Assembly (NCBI RefSeq): GCF_000203815.1
Contig: NW_004457637.1
Location: 124,001-188,000, forward strand
Direction: 5' to 3'
DNA: 64,000 bases
From: Cavenderia fasciculata
Lineage: Eukaryota > Evosea > Eumycetozoa > Acytosteliales > Cavenderiaceae
The position numbers and the translations under genes are program-made. Shown in pieces: positions 1 to 11,585 of this stretch (position 1 is the stretch's first letter; each line of letters begins with the position of its first letter). Under the pieces are notes generated by a model. That model searched no databases. It was given only the letters and a program-made list of their open reading frames with translations, and was not told where the DNA came from.

Positions 1-1654
1 CGTATATTAATTAATTAATTGAAAAAGTGGAAATGGAATCAAAAAAGATAGTCCTTTGTCTCACCTTATTTAATTGACGAGTCATTTATGGTGGTGTGGG
101 GTGATATATTATACAATATTAATAATACCGACACACACACACACTGGCAGACGAAATAGGATCTATAAAATAGGAAAGAGATATCTCAATTGAATTTAAA
201 AATAACTTTTTACTCTTTTTCCCCATCCACCCCGCAACAACCAACCCAATGCCTGTCTACTCTATTGATTGAAGAGAAAAAGTATACTCTTAAGAGTACC
301 CCAATACTTTGGTCAGTCGGTCGGTGGGTTGTGGCCACTAATTCGTGTGGATGAAGAGTAGAACAATACATGACACACGGGCACTCTTTCTCGTGCGTAC
401 GTAGGAATTAAACAGGTCTATTATAGTCTAGTCTAGTCAAGTCTAGTCAAGTCTCGAGATACAAGATGATGTACCAATTCATACCCACCACCACTACTAC
501 TCATTCTATTCGCTTCACCTCCCTTTGAGCTCGACTTGGACTATACCGTCGTACATTCCAATAATATTAATAATAATATTATTATTAACTAGCATGGAGA
601 GCTAACCACCGAGTTTAAAAATAAGTGTGTGTATGTGTGGGGTGGTGTTTGTGCCGATGACACAATTGAAACAGTGGGTGTCTGTGTGTGTGTGTGTAGT
701 TGGTTTGGTTTGGTTTGGTTTGGTGGTGGGGTGGTTCCATGAAGATATTGTAATTTTAGACACCAAAGTCGTTGATAATAACAACAACGACGAGGAGGAG
801 TGAGTGAGTGAGGGTGTTGACATGATACCCTTGCTAACCATAAATGGGAGAGGCATACAAAATTCTATATAAAAAAAGACAGCAACCAGTAGGTCATCAT
901 CACTAACTCTATTGATACACATACTCTTATCTACAAATATTTTAAATTTTTATAAATATTTCAACACAATATATCCTCCTATCCTCGAGCTGCTAACAAC
1001 ACATAAAATTAAATAACATCAACAACAATAACAATAGTTGTTTAACTTTTTGTTTTTAAATTTCAACTTTCAAACTCTAAACACCAGCCAGCCATTCATT
1101 CCGCTCATTCATTTGTGTGATCCCTACCAGCCGACCGACAGACTGTCCAATCCCAACCAATCCTCCCATCACACAAATTATATTTTAAAATTCTCCCTCC
1201 ATCATCACACAATTAAATTAAATATATATTAGCACAGACACCCGTCTTTTTTGTTTTTAAATTAACGTCCTTGTCCTTTGCTTTGCTACACACTCTTTTA
1301 AACTTATATTATATATTTAACTTCACCGTCCAACCAATAAATTGATAATTAAACAACCTGTGAACATTAATCACCAATCTTCACCCACCTCCTCTACCAC
1401 CAACAACCAAGACGTTTTAATCCTATCACACCCCAACAAGATCACTTTTTTTATTCTACCTACCTACCTACTATAAAAAGAAACAATTACAAAGATTCAT
1501 TCACAATCATTCAAAAATATTTTATAATAATCTTAATATTAATAATATTACTCCGCTCCACCTTTTAAACAACTATTTCCATAAATACCAAATCCAAATC
1601 AAAATCCATATCCAAATCAAATTTAAACCTTTTCAAAAAAAAAAAAAAGAAAGA
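1..1654. other. AT-rich intergenic stretch, no gene recognised
   Basis: Both strands carry only short open stretches of low complexity (His/Thr/Asn-rich) with no recognisable domain and no splice pairs that extend them. There are CA/GT runs near 130 and 690 and a pentanucleotide GGTTT run near 710. The last few hundred bases presumably hold the promoter and 5' leader of the gene starting at 1655, because an A-rich run directly precedes its ATG as is usual in dictyostelids. Confidence 0.5.
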
Positions 1655-2165
1655 ATGCATAAATTAGCAAGATCAAATATCCTTTCAATTTCAAGTCAAA
1701 TGGGATTCCAAAATGAAATATCATTTGATCAATTAAATTATAATGATCTCAGTATGTAATCAATCACAAATAATTTTAAAATAATAATTTGATCTACTTT
1801 TTTTTGATTAAAAATTAAAATAATTAACAATTTTGATTTAATTTTATTTAGATCCAAGACAATGGAAACCAAATCATACAAAACAATTTTTAAATGAAAT
1901 GAAATCAAATTTACAATATAATATCGAATTACCAAATATTGAGTGTCAAAATGGATCTGATCTATTAATGTGGACAAGAGAAGAATTTATCAATGCATGT
2001 CCAGAATCATTCGAACATTTAGCATTGGAAATATTTGAACAATTACATAATAGAATATTAATGACTCATCATCGTGAAAGATACAATACAACTATAAATA
2101 GAATGGAAAGATCAATTTCTAGAATTCAACATATTGGTAATTGTTTAATTCAATCAAATTTGTAA
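1655..2165 (+). CDS. Small protein with SAM/Pointed-like domain
   Basis: Two exons, 1655..1751 and 1852..2165, joined through a GTATGT donor and a TTTAG acceptor in phase 1, give a protein of about 136 residues. The start was chosen because it follows an A-rich leader and makes the first exon open into the second. The centre (about residues 33-105) has the layout of a SAM/Pointed domain: a Trp near the start, a hydrophobic middle, then 'WTREEFINACPESFEHLALE' resembling the last helices of Pointed domains, where a Phe-Leu/Ile and a Cys-Pro pair are common. Such domains mediate protein-protein contacts. No catalytic motif is visible. Family assignment is by eye only; an unrelated helical bundle cannot be excluded. 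Confidence 0.6.
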
Positions 2166-2503
2166 TAATAATAGTAAATCAAATAATTTAATAATAATAA
2201 GAAATTTAACCAATTCTCGATCTATATATACCAATTTCACAACATATAATAATAATATTGATAAATAATGATGACCATTATTATTTTTTTTTTAAAAATA
2301 ACATTTCATTTCTCCGAGCCCAATGTATAGTTTGATATTAAATCAAATCAACATCATTTATACTCGGTGCCTCCTCTCCTCCCATCCCCCCTCTCCTCCC
2401 CATTTAATAAACGAATAATTATTAATTTAATATAATTTAAAACAAACATATTTATATGTACAACTTTATTTATTTATTTACAACTTTATTTAATTAAGTT
2501 ACT
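2166..2503. other. Convergent 3' region, nothing recognised
   Basis: About 340 nt of AT-rich DNA between the convergent ends of the SAM-like gene and the short Hsp20 gene. It includes C/T-rich runs near 2370-2400. It presumably holds both 3' UTRs and polyadenylation signals; no gene is seen. Confidence 0.5.
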
Positions 2504-2905
2504 TTACAATAATTGATCCATTTGAATTGCTTGAGGACCAATATTTAAAGTAAATGAACTAAGTTCTTGTTTGGGAAGTGTGATTTTGAGAATACCTTTA
2601 TCTAGATGAGCTGTGATACCAGCTCTATGAAGATTCTGTGGTAATAAGAATTGACGCATAAATGGACCATACTGAATCTCTTGATCTTTGGTCTTTTTGA
2701 TATGATAGACGGTAGAGTTTAGAGGGATGAGAGGTTTCTTTTCACCAGTCACTATTAAACTTCTATTATGTATTTTTAGTTCGATATTTTCTACACCTGG
2801 CACTTCCACTAAAATGTATCCAGCTTCCTTACAACTAAAGTAATCCACTTTGGTTGGAATATAATGTCCTGTGATTTTATCTTTAATTTGTCTTACTGTT
2901 TCCAT
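2504..2905 (-). CDS. Small heat-shock protein (Hsp20/alpha-crystallin), short form
   Basis: Single-exon gene of 133 residues. Almost the whole protein is an alpha-crystallin domain: 'GYILVEVPGVENIELKI' gives the early strands, 'LIVTGEKK' the next, and 'LDKGILKITLPK' is the family's C-terminal G-I/V-L signature. It lacks the long N-terminal arm most family members have and the I-x-I tail is not obvious. Small heat-shock proteins are ATP-independent holdases that bind unfolding clients and form oligomers; this is known for the family. It lies head to head with a second Hsp20 gene at 3795, about 890 nt away, suggesting shared or coordinated control. I did not find a clean array of alternating nGAAn/nTTCn heat-shock boxes in the gap. 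Confidence 0.9.
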   Translation of the reverse strand: METVRQIKDKITGHYIPTKVDYFSCKEAGYILVEVPGVENIELKIHNRSLIVTGEKKPLIPLNSTVYHIKKTKDQEIQYGPFMRQFLLPQNLHRAGITAHLDKGILKITLPKQELSSFTLNIGPQAIQMDQLL

Positions 2906-3065
2906 TGACTAAATAAAATATTTCTATTAAAAATTAAAAAAAAAATATTAAAATAGTTTTAGTTTTAGTTTTGTTTTGGGTTGTCTTGAAATTAAATAAA
3001 TAAAATAAAATAATATTGATTAATAATGATAGATTGATTCAATTGATTGGATCACATTTATTATG

Positions 3066-3068
<3 letters not shown>

Positions 3069-3098
<30 letters not shown>
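3069..3098. repeat. ATT trinucleotide microsatellite
   Basis: About ten tandem ATT units in the divergent Hsp20 promoter region, an uninterrupted simple repeat typical of dictyostelid intergenic DNA. Confidence 0.9.
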
Positions 3099-3099
<1 letters not shown>

Positions 3100-3244
3100 T
3101 AATAATTATTCCCAGGATAAAGAAACGGACTTGGTAGGACAGGACAAGATAATAGGGGTCATCATATTTAACTCTCTTCTTCTTTCTTTCACAACAATAG
3201 TTTAAACTTGAATAAATGGTTCTTGAGTATAACCATCCATTCAA

Positions 3245-3284
3245 ATTCATTCATTCATTCATTCATTCATTCATTCATTCATTT
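3245..3284. repeat. ATTC tetranucleotide microsatellite
   Basis: About nine to ten tandem ATTC units. They are translatable without a stop, which creates a spurious His/Ser/Phe-Ile open stretch that should not be read as a gene. Confidence 0.9.
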
Positions 3285-3794
3285 TCAAACACTGATCACT
3301 TCAGTATATGAACATCCATCACCTCCTCCCCAATGGTTCAACACAATAATACGACAATGCATTATTATTATTATGATCACAATCAATTCTCCCACACATC
3401 CATTCCAAATTGATTATTTTTTTTTTAATATTTTTCTTCCAACTCCACACGAGTTTTCAGTTGAATTTTGGGTGGTTTCTACTTCATTTTCTATATACTA
3501 TTGATTCATTCTCAAAGGGAGTAACGTCATTATTTCGATGTAATCAAAGAATGTTTGTAGAATACTCTGTCTTCGTTGTCACAGTTTGCTATTTAAACGC
3601 ATCAAAGATGACTCTCTATATTCATTCATCAAACTAAAAGAATAATAACAACAGGTTAATTAATTACAACTCTATCAAGATCAGTTATAATTAATTACGT
3701 ATTATCAAAGCAGCAGCAACCAAACAATCATACAATCATACACCTATCGTCACATTATATATCTTAATATAATAATAATTAAATCATAAAAGAA

Positions 3795-4793
3795 ATGGAT
3801 TTAGAATTTACCCCAAGAGTACCCGCCGTCTATTCATACGTTTATCCATCGTCAAAGGATACTAAAGCTCACACTGCTACTGCCCCTACTACTACTGCCG
3901 CCGCTGTTAACAATAATAATAATAACAAGCCATCAGTTAGTAATAATAATAACAATAATCATGTAGGATATGGTTATTTCGATTATGATAACATCAAACC
4001 AAAGAATAATCAAAGAGCAGAGGTTGATGAAACTGCCGAAGCTTTGTTACAACAATTATTTGGTATCTCTTTACCTCCTTCTCATCGTGGTGGACAACAA
4101 CATCAACAACATCAACAACAACATCAACCACAACAACAATACTATCATCAATACCAACCACAACAACAACAACAAGTTAAGCCAAGATACCAAGTTGTTC
4201 AACAACAACAAGTCCCAGCTAAACCTGTTGCTCAACAACCACAACAACAATATCAATCAAAACAACAACCTCAACCTCAACAACAACAACCAAATATTAT
4301 TAAACCAATTACAACATTTTCACCAAAAGTTGATATATTAAATGGTAGTGATTCCTATTTGATTAGAGTTGAATTGGCAGGTGTTGAAAAGAAGGATCTA
4401 TCAATTGATATTAAAAAGGAACAAATATTATCAATCTCTGGTGAAAAGAAGGATCCATTCAAACAACAACAACAGTCATCATCATTACCAATTAATATTA
4501 TCAGCTCACCACCATCAACAACTACATCTGAACCATTAATTCAAGAAGCATCCAATTCAAACAACTCTTCATCATCTTTATCCAACTCCTCATCTTCTTT
4601 ATCATCATCATCATCAACATATAAATATAATAGTCAAGAATCATTATACGGTAAATTTACACGTGAAGTCCAGTTACCAAGCGACACTGATATCACTCAA
4701 ATCACAGCCACACATGAAAATGGTATCCTTTTAATCACCATTCCAAAACAACAAGAATTAACTCCACAATCATTTAGAATTAATATTCAATAA
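3795..4793 (+). CDS. Small heat-shock protein (Hsp20), long form with split core domain
   Basis: Single exon, 332 residues, ATG preceded by an A-rich leader. Residues 1-175 are low complexity: Asn runs, then a long Gln-rich stretch with His and Pro. The alpha-crystallin core starts near residue 177 ('VDILNGSDSYLIRVELAGVE'), continues through 'ILSISGEKKD', and is then interrupted by about 60 residues of Gln/Ser/Pro-rich sequence (roughly 222-284) before resuming at 'LYGKFTREVQLP' and ending with 'HENGILLITIPK'. The insert falls in the loop that in other small heat-shock proteins joins the mid-domain strands before the G-K/S-F-x-R strand, so the fold may tolerate it. Function as a chaperone is inferred from the core. 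It is the divergent partner of the short Hsp20 gene at 2504. Confidence 0.9.
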   Translation: MDLEFTPRVPAVYSYVYPSSKDTKAHTATAPTTTAAAVNNNNNNKPSVSNNNNNNHVGYGYFDYDNIKPKNNQRAEVDETAEALLQQLFGISLPPSHRGGQQHQQHQQQHQPQQQYYHQYQPQQQQQVKPRYQVVQQQQVPAKPVAQQPQQQYQSKQQPQPQQQQPNIIKPITTFSPKVDILNGSDSYLIRVELAGVEKKDLSIDIKKEQILSISGEKKDPFKQQQQSSSLPINIISSPPSTTTSEPLIQEASNSNNSSSSLSNSSSSLSSSSSTYKYNSQESLYGKFTREVQLPSDTDITQITATHENGILLITIPKQQELTPQSFRINIQ

Positions 4794-5134
4794 TCTAATA
4801 CATCGTAAATAATAACCAGTGTTGTAAATATATAAATATAAATAAAGTAAATACCATTTTTGTAAATTTAAAAGTATCTGTCTGTTTTTGCCGCGTCAAT
4901 TTAAATTTTTCATGTCGTTGTAACTTTGATCCACAACACACCGTTTTCCACAACACAATAATAATCAAGTTGTCAACATTAAACAGTACACAACACATAT
5001 ATATATATATACAAAGATAAGAAAGAAAGAAAGAAAGAGAGATATACATAGTCGTTATGGTGATCAATATATATCATAAACAATAATAGATAGAGAGACA
5101 AACAACAACAACAACAAAAATAGATTTATAAATA
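4794..5134. other. Intergenic spacer upstream of the TBC gene
   Basis: About 340 nt, AT-rich, with a TA run near 5000 and an AAAG/AGAG run near 5026. It must hold the 3' end of the Hsp20 gene and the promoter of the TBC gene. No coding signal is seen on either strand. Confidence 0.5.
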
Positions 5135-8100
5135 ATGGCTATAGATACATCTATAGATCTACACCATGATCATGGTGATAGTGATCATGATGACAACGAT
5201 GATATTGATGGTGAAGAAGATGATAACATTAATAATAATAGTATGATTGGACCTGATGATTATGAACCAGAATCACCAACAAAAAAGGGTGCCACTTTGG
5301 ATCGATATGGATTCGTTGCTACCGATTCGAATCAGTCGTCCTCATCGACACCATCATTGAATCAAGGTGGTGGAATTGGAGAAAGACAAGACATGAATGA
5401 ACAAGAGTAAGTATACACATATGTAGGACACGGTTAGTTAGTTGGTTGATTTAATCAAATGTCTAATCTATTGTTATATTTATGTTTTATGTTTGGCGTG
5501 TAAAATTATAGGAGAACGAAAAAAGAAAAAGAATGGAATAATATAGTTATACATTGGAATGAATGGACCAGAGATAATGCAGATCGATTACTACACTTAA
5601 CGTCAAAGGGAATACCTATGAATGCAAGACCGATCGTTTGGAGAAAAATGTTGAATATGAAATACTACAAAGACATGTATCCAAACAACTACTTTACCAA
5701 ACTTTATGGTCAAGGTGAAAATGAACATACCGAACAAATATTATTAGATATTCCTCGTACCTATCCAAATCATCAAAGATTCTTTTCAAAAAGAGGGTAT
5801 GTAAATTCAAAAATAATAATAATAATATTATTATTTCCAGTTCCATTATTTAATTAATCAATTCTTAATTACTTTTAGCAAAAAAGATTTACAAAATGTA
5901 TTACAAGCATACTCTTATCATAACAAAAAAGTAGGGTATTGTCAAGGTATGTCCTATATAGCAGGTGTGTTTGTTATGTATCTATCGGTGGAAGATGCAT
6001 TTTGGATGCTTGTTGCATTGTTGGAACGTGAGACTATGGGTTACTACATATCAGGTATGCCACAACTAATATCCGATAGTAAACTATTTGCAAAAGTATT
6101 GGAAATTGAAAATTATCAATTAGGTAATCATTTGGTATGTATCAATCAAAATTTTTAATAATTTAGATGATTTTCAAAATAATTAATTAATTATTGTTTT
6201 ATTTGGTTTCTTCTTTCTAGAAAATCAATGGAATTGATCCATTATTATATGTAACACCATGGTGGATGTGTTTCTTTACAACGTTACCTGATTGGGGAAT
6301 GATTTTACGTATATGGGATTTAATTATGTTTGATGGTATTGCTGCATTGTTTAGAATATCTCTGTCGATTCTAGTGTCATCTCAATCGATACTACTCAAG
6401 AAAAAGGGTGCAGAGGGATTACTCCCATTCCTTTTACGTCCTCCACTTGAAGATATCGGTGGTATTGATAGTATACTAATGTTGGCCACTTCCTATTCCA
6501 TCAGAGATCAAATGAAACATGCTGAAAAATTATTTGAAAAAGGTAAAGATAGAATTAAATTAAAAATTGAACCTGTCTTACCTATCTTTAATCTAATAAT
6601 CAACCCCTTTAATATTTATATATATATATTTATATTTTAGAAAAAGAGTTACAACAACAACCATTATCAGCAAGTAAAAAGAAAAGAGATGCAAGTGAAA
6701 TTAAGTCTGAAACTTCATCTTCCTCATCTTCAACATCACTATTTGAGAAAATTATTTATACACTTGGATTGGATGATGGATCATTGAATCAATATCAACA
6801 ACAACATCAAAACCAACACCAAAACAATCATAAAAAGATTAAAAATGATAACAATGAACAATATAATCCAATTCCATCTACTCCAACTAGATCCCATCCA
6901 TTGGATTCACATATGCCATCCAACTCTACTTCATTTGATGATAATTTAATTAAAATTACTCCTATCAAAGCAAATATTAATAATAATATTGATAATCCCA
7001 ATAATCCCAATGTACAAATATCAACCTCAACTACCTCTACCTCTACAACAACTACAAATAATACAACTACAACTGCTACAACAACCGCTACTAATTCATC
7101 AATCACAAATAGAGTAAAAGATTTCTCAATGAAATTAAAGAATCGATTCTTTATGGTACCAACTAAAGGGTATCAACCATGTCGTGTTATTCACGAGACA
7201 CAAAGAACAACGACGGCGAGAAAGTCGATTGCCAGACAATCAATTGCAGGCGGTGGTCGGAAATCAATTAGACCTCCTGTCAACCATTCAACATTTTCGA
7301 ATCCCGATGGAACTTTAGAGACGTCCACATCCACAGTCCCATCAACTCCATCTAATACTCACCATCGTAGTGGTGCAGGTGCAACACCTAGAATGTCAAC
7401 ATCTGCACGTAAACTAACTATTGGAAGACAATCTATTCGTTCTGGAAATGGTAATGGTAGACCCTCCATCCTCCCGGGTCAAGGTCAAGGTACCAACAGT
7501 ACTAGAAAGTCAATTGCCCATAAAAAAATGGTTATTACTCTACCACAGCAGGGGTCTAAACCCAACAAGAATGGTAATACCAACAAGACATCAACATCAT
7601 TATCAACTACCAGTAGTAACAAAAGTGTTGATAATGAAAATGGTGACAATCAATTTGAAATGAAGGAAATGACTTCTACTACTAGACCTACTGGTATAAT
7701 GACTGATCAATCACCGTCAACGTCAACAATTACCATTTCAAAGACACCAATTAGAAAACAACAACAACAACAAATGAAAACACCAAAATCTAAAAGTCCA
7801 TTCACAATGAAAAAGATGATTGATGATGATCATGGTCAAGATCAAGATCAAGATACTGTATCACCATTTAAACCAAAGGTAGCCGCAGTAGTTGCTCCAT
7901 CTACATCTCCATTACAACACAGTTCATCACCCATTTCCATTCCAGTTTCCAACAACCTAAACAACTCTTTGTATTCGTCATCTACATCATCGTCACTTTA
8001 TAAATCAACGTCATCGCATTTTAACCAACATGGTGTAATAAGCAAACCAGCTACATCATCAGCGTCATCACCACAATCATTTAAAATGATTAATCCACCT

Positions 8101-8949
8101 CCACCATCATCAACTCCATTGTTAAAGATACTTACTCCACCTAGATCACGTGGTATTAGTAAGAGTGGATGTGCGTCAAGTTTGACATCTTCATCTAATC
8201 AATCCATGTCGATGGATATTAGTATGGCCGATACTAGTATCAATACTGATATTGGGTCAAGTGGTGGAATCATGCCAATGCAAATGTCACCTATATTCAT
8301 TCCACTTGGTGACACAAATAATAACTATCCAACATTAAATGTTAATGTCAATAGTCCAATGACAACTATAAAGAGATCAGCAACTAAGGGAGGAGTAGGA
8401 AATAGAAGACGTCCAACTATTCTAAATACTACTGCTGGTGGTTTGAATAATCGTCAACAACCACACCTACACTCCAACTTATTTGAATCACCAATTAGAG
8501 TATCATCACCTATGAAACTTGGTTCATTTGATAGTCCAATAGGAATAGCTAGTCCAAGTAGTCAGGAAAGATTTGAATTATTGGGTAATAATCAATCCAC
8601 ACCTACCACTGCTGCCAACAATCATTCGTTCATGACTCCTCCAACCAACAACACTTTAAACAAGAAGAGATCAAATACCCATAATCCTTCCTCACCATCA
8701 CCATTTAAATCCAATAACTCCAATAATAATAATGGTAATATTCTAACAAATAATCAAAATATTTTAAATAATAATAATAATAATAATAATAATTGTACAT
8801 TAAATTCATCATCAAAGGTTGGGATGCAGATGAATCAACAAGCATCTAAACCAAAACAACAACAACAACAACAAAAGCAAGAAGAAAAAGAAAAAGAAAA
8901 AGATACAAGTTTATTCTCTAAAATTTGGTTTACTCCAATGGGAATCTAA
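5135..8949 (+). CDS. TBC-domain Rab GTPase-activating protein
   Basis: Five exons (5135..5406, 5512..5796, 5879..6134, 6221..6542, 6641..8949), all phases consistent, give about 1147 residues. The TBC domain spans about residues 110-345: 'KGIPMNARPIVWRKML' opens it, the Arg-finger motif appears as 'LLDIPRTYPNHQRF' near 169, and the Gln-finger motif as 'GYCQGMSYIAGVF' near 205. Both catalytic fingers are intact, so it should accelerate GTP hydrolysis on a Rab; which Rab cannot be told. The N-terminal 90 residues are acidic. The C-terminal two thirds is low-complexity Ser/Thr/Asn with repeated basic 'RKSIA' and 'GRQSI' motifs near residues 545-660, possible targets of basophilic kinases, and a cluster of Ser-Pro sites near the end. 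Confidence 0.9.
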
Positions 8950-9802
8950 ACAAACAAACAAACATGTAGTCTTGGAAAAAAAAATAATAAAAAAAAAAAA
9001 AAAAGAAAAAAGAAAAAGGAAGAAAAGAAATCATTCTTTCTTTTTTTTTATAAATATATTTATTAATTAAAGTAAATCATATTGATAATTGAATAATAAT
9101 AATTATATTATAATATAGTTGGTTGGTTATCCCATTATGTCATTCGATCTCATGTATCGTCTGGATCTTTCAAGAAAGAGTCTTTCACTGATAAAAATCA
9201 TCAATAAATCGATTTATGACGTTGTAATAAAATAAAATAAAAAGTGGAAGTGGTAGTAAGAAACCATGGTTCTTCAACGAAATGGTGTGCAGTAGTAGCT
9301 ACTATGAAATTAAACATGTTATCATCCAACAACATGCACTCGAGTTTATGCCGAAATAGTTTTTGGGTTTTTTTGAATACTCAGGGAAACCTTCCTATTT
9401 TGGAAACTTTAATTAAAAAACAACCATGTAGTTCGAGTGTTCGATGGTTACATATTACGCGCCAACTGTCATATTCTTTGTCTCTGTCTGTCTGTCTCTC
9501 TCGCTTCTGGACACAAGGTTGGGATAGTAGTGCCCAATTAAGGGTTCAAGGGACAACCCCAAAAAGTCGTTTTTCAAAGACACATCTATTAATTAAATCT
9601 TCATTTACAACCTAGTTGTCTTTTTTAATGCAAATAGAGTATCGTACATATAATCTGTACACATACATTCAATAAGAGAGAGAGAGAGAGTAGCAGAGTA
9701 ACAATAGTAAGTTCATTCAAAAACTATAGTTTGTTTGTAAATCAGAATCACTATTTTAGTTTTAATACTATTATACCCTCTACCCCCAACAACCAACATA
9801 AT

Positions 9803-9804
9803 AT

Positions 9805-9843
<39 letters not shown>

Positions 9844-9865
9844 TTCATTTTATTTATTTATTTTA
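9803..9865. repeat. TTTA tetranucleotide microsatellite
   Basis: About 14 tandem TTTA units with one interruption (a C) near the 3' end. No gene overlaps it. Confidence 0.9.
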
Positions 9866-10060
9866 CTATCTATCCTTTTAATAATATTAATTAATAGGTA
9901 TAGTAATAATATTTATTTATTTAACAAAACAAAACAAAAGGTAAATTCGTGAATGAATAATAATAATATAAAATAATAGTTTAGTTTGGTTTTTGAGTTA
10001 GTTACTATCCATCTTTTAAAGAAAAATATAAATGTGTATTGGATTGGATGGATAAACGAT

Positions 10061-10087
10061 AGAGAGAGAGAGAGAGAGAGAGAGAGA
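10061..10087. repeat. GA dinucleotide microsatellite
   Basis: About 13 tandem AG units in the large intergenic region. Confidence 0.9.
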
Positions 10088-10647
10088 ATCGAATCGATTT
10101 CGATGGGATGGAAAACAAAGATATGTTATCAACAAATCATATGACAACAGTTCACTCACACAATTCACCCACTGTTTTCACCATCCCCACCTCCACACAC
10201 ACTATACTTTAAATTCAGTGTGGTAGAGGTTTTAAATTAAATTTAATTAAAAACCTGGGTAGGAATGAAATGAACGTGAGAGAGAGAGTAAACGAAAGAA
10301 AGAAGGAAGGAAGGAAGGAAGGGTGGAATTTATTGACAAAGTTGGAAATATACTCCACTTTATAAAGTAATTTTTAAATTATTAATTACAACAGTACCAT
10401 AGAAAATATTGCTAGCAACAATAGAATAGAATAGAATAGAGGAAAGGAGGAGAAGAGCAGAAAGGATAGGATAATAACAACAATAATAATAATAATAATA
10501 ATATCTGAAAAAGTAGATTTAAATATTAAAAATCAAACATATCATAGTTTAAACAACAACAACCAAATTATAGAGCTCTTTTAGAATAGATTAAGAATCA
10601 AAATAATAGTAGTACCTTTGAAATAGTATGAAATCATACAGGGTATG

Positions 10648-10678
<31 letters not shown>

Positions 10679-10683
10679 GTATT

Positions 10684-10716
<33 letters not shown>

Positions 10717-11505
10717 GTGTTGGCATTACAATAGATTTGACAGATTGTGGAAATTAAAGAGTGGAAATGGTAGAACAGGAAGAAAAGGAGTGAAGATAGA
10801 AGATAGATAGATAGATTAAAATTTAATAATGGTATCGTTCCCTATCCACTTATCCATAATTTGTTTGTTTGTTGTTTGTTTGTTGTTATTGTTTTTGTTT
10901 TTAAAAAGGTAAATAATCCATAATCATTATACCATTTGTTATCTTAGTATTATAGAAACAAACACCATCCATGACCATTACCAACATGTTTAAAAAAGAC
11001 GAAAATTGTTGGTGGGGGTTGTTTGTTTGTTTGTTTAGAAATGGGGGTTATTACTAGTTTCATTCAATCAATTCGTCATTCGCACGGAAGGTTGATAATA
11101 GTACGGAGATTGTTGATCATCCACAACAAACAATGAACATTCATGATGATGATCTCGAAAATGAAAGATTATAGAGAGAGAATATTAAAAGAGAAAGAGT
11201 GTTCACACAACTAACTAACTCTCACTTTTATCTTATCTTTATTTTGCCTCCTTCCTCTCCTCTCTCTTGCTCTCTTTCTCTCTTGCTCTCTCTCTCTCTT
11301 CTCCATCTGTCTTTTATTTAAAACAACCTAAATTTAACAACCTACCTCCTTTCCATTCTTTGCAATCTTATCTTGAACACAAAAATTTGAAACCATACAA
11401 AATTTAAACCATCGTCCTCCCTTCCCTTCCTTCGACCGTTTTTGAACAAACCAACAGAATCAACAACTATAGTCTTCTTTCTTTTTATTACATATATTTG
11501 AAAGA

Positions 11506-11537
<32 letters not shown>

Positions 11538-11585
11538 AATATAGATAGAATAGAATAGATCTTTATAAAACAAAGATATAGCACA

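Larger units (their letters stand above)
2906..3794. promoter_or_regulatory. Divergent promoter region between two Hsp20 genes
   Basis: About 890 nt separating two divergently transcribed small heat-shock genes, so both promoters must lie here. It contains an ATT microsatellite (3069..3098) and an ATTC microsatellite (3245..3284). Scattered GAA and TTC triplets occur around 3548-3575, but their spacing does not make a convincing heat-shock element. Regulation is inferred from gene orientation only. Confidence 0.45.
8950..11585. other. Long intergenic region rich in microsatellites
   Basis: About 2.6 kb without a convincing gene, the largest gene-free gap of the left arm. It holds simple repeats: TTTA (9803..9865), GA (10061..10087), GAAG (near 10300), AAT (near 10487 and 10650), TTG (near 10684) and a CT-rich run (near 11260-11310). 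A weakly open plus-strand stretch at 9244..9615 has no recognisable domain. I found no tRNA-like cloverleaf or B-box by eye. The 3' part must hold the promoter and leader of the flippase gene that starts at 11586. Confidence 0.5.

Noticed and set aside
602-922. Minus-strand open stretch of about 106 codons
   Set aside because: Low-complexity Thr/His/Ser sequence created by GT and GGTTT repeats; no domain, no splice partners.
3548-3575. Possible heat-shock element (GAA/TTC triplets) upstream of the long Hsp20 gene
   Set aside because: The triplets are not spaced at the 5-bp period required for a heat-shock element.
4071-4256. Minus-strand Leu-rich open stretch inside the long Hsp20 gene
   Set aside because: Reverse translation of the Gln-rich CAA repeat; antisense shadow of a real gene.
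9541-9570. GGGTTCAAGG word resembling a tRNA T-arm
   Set aside because: The closing C of the T-loop is missing and no acceptor or anticodon stem could be drawn around it.
9244-9615. Plus-strand open stretch of 123 codons in the large spacer
   Set aside because: Mixed composition but no ATG at the edge, no recognisable motif and no splice signals; too weak to call a gene.
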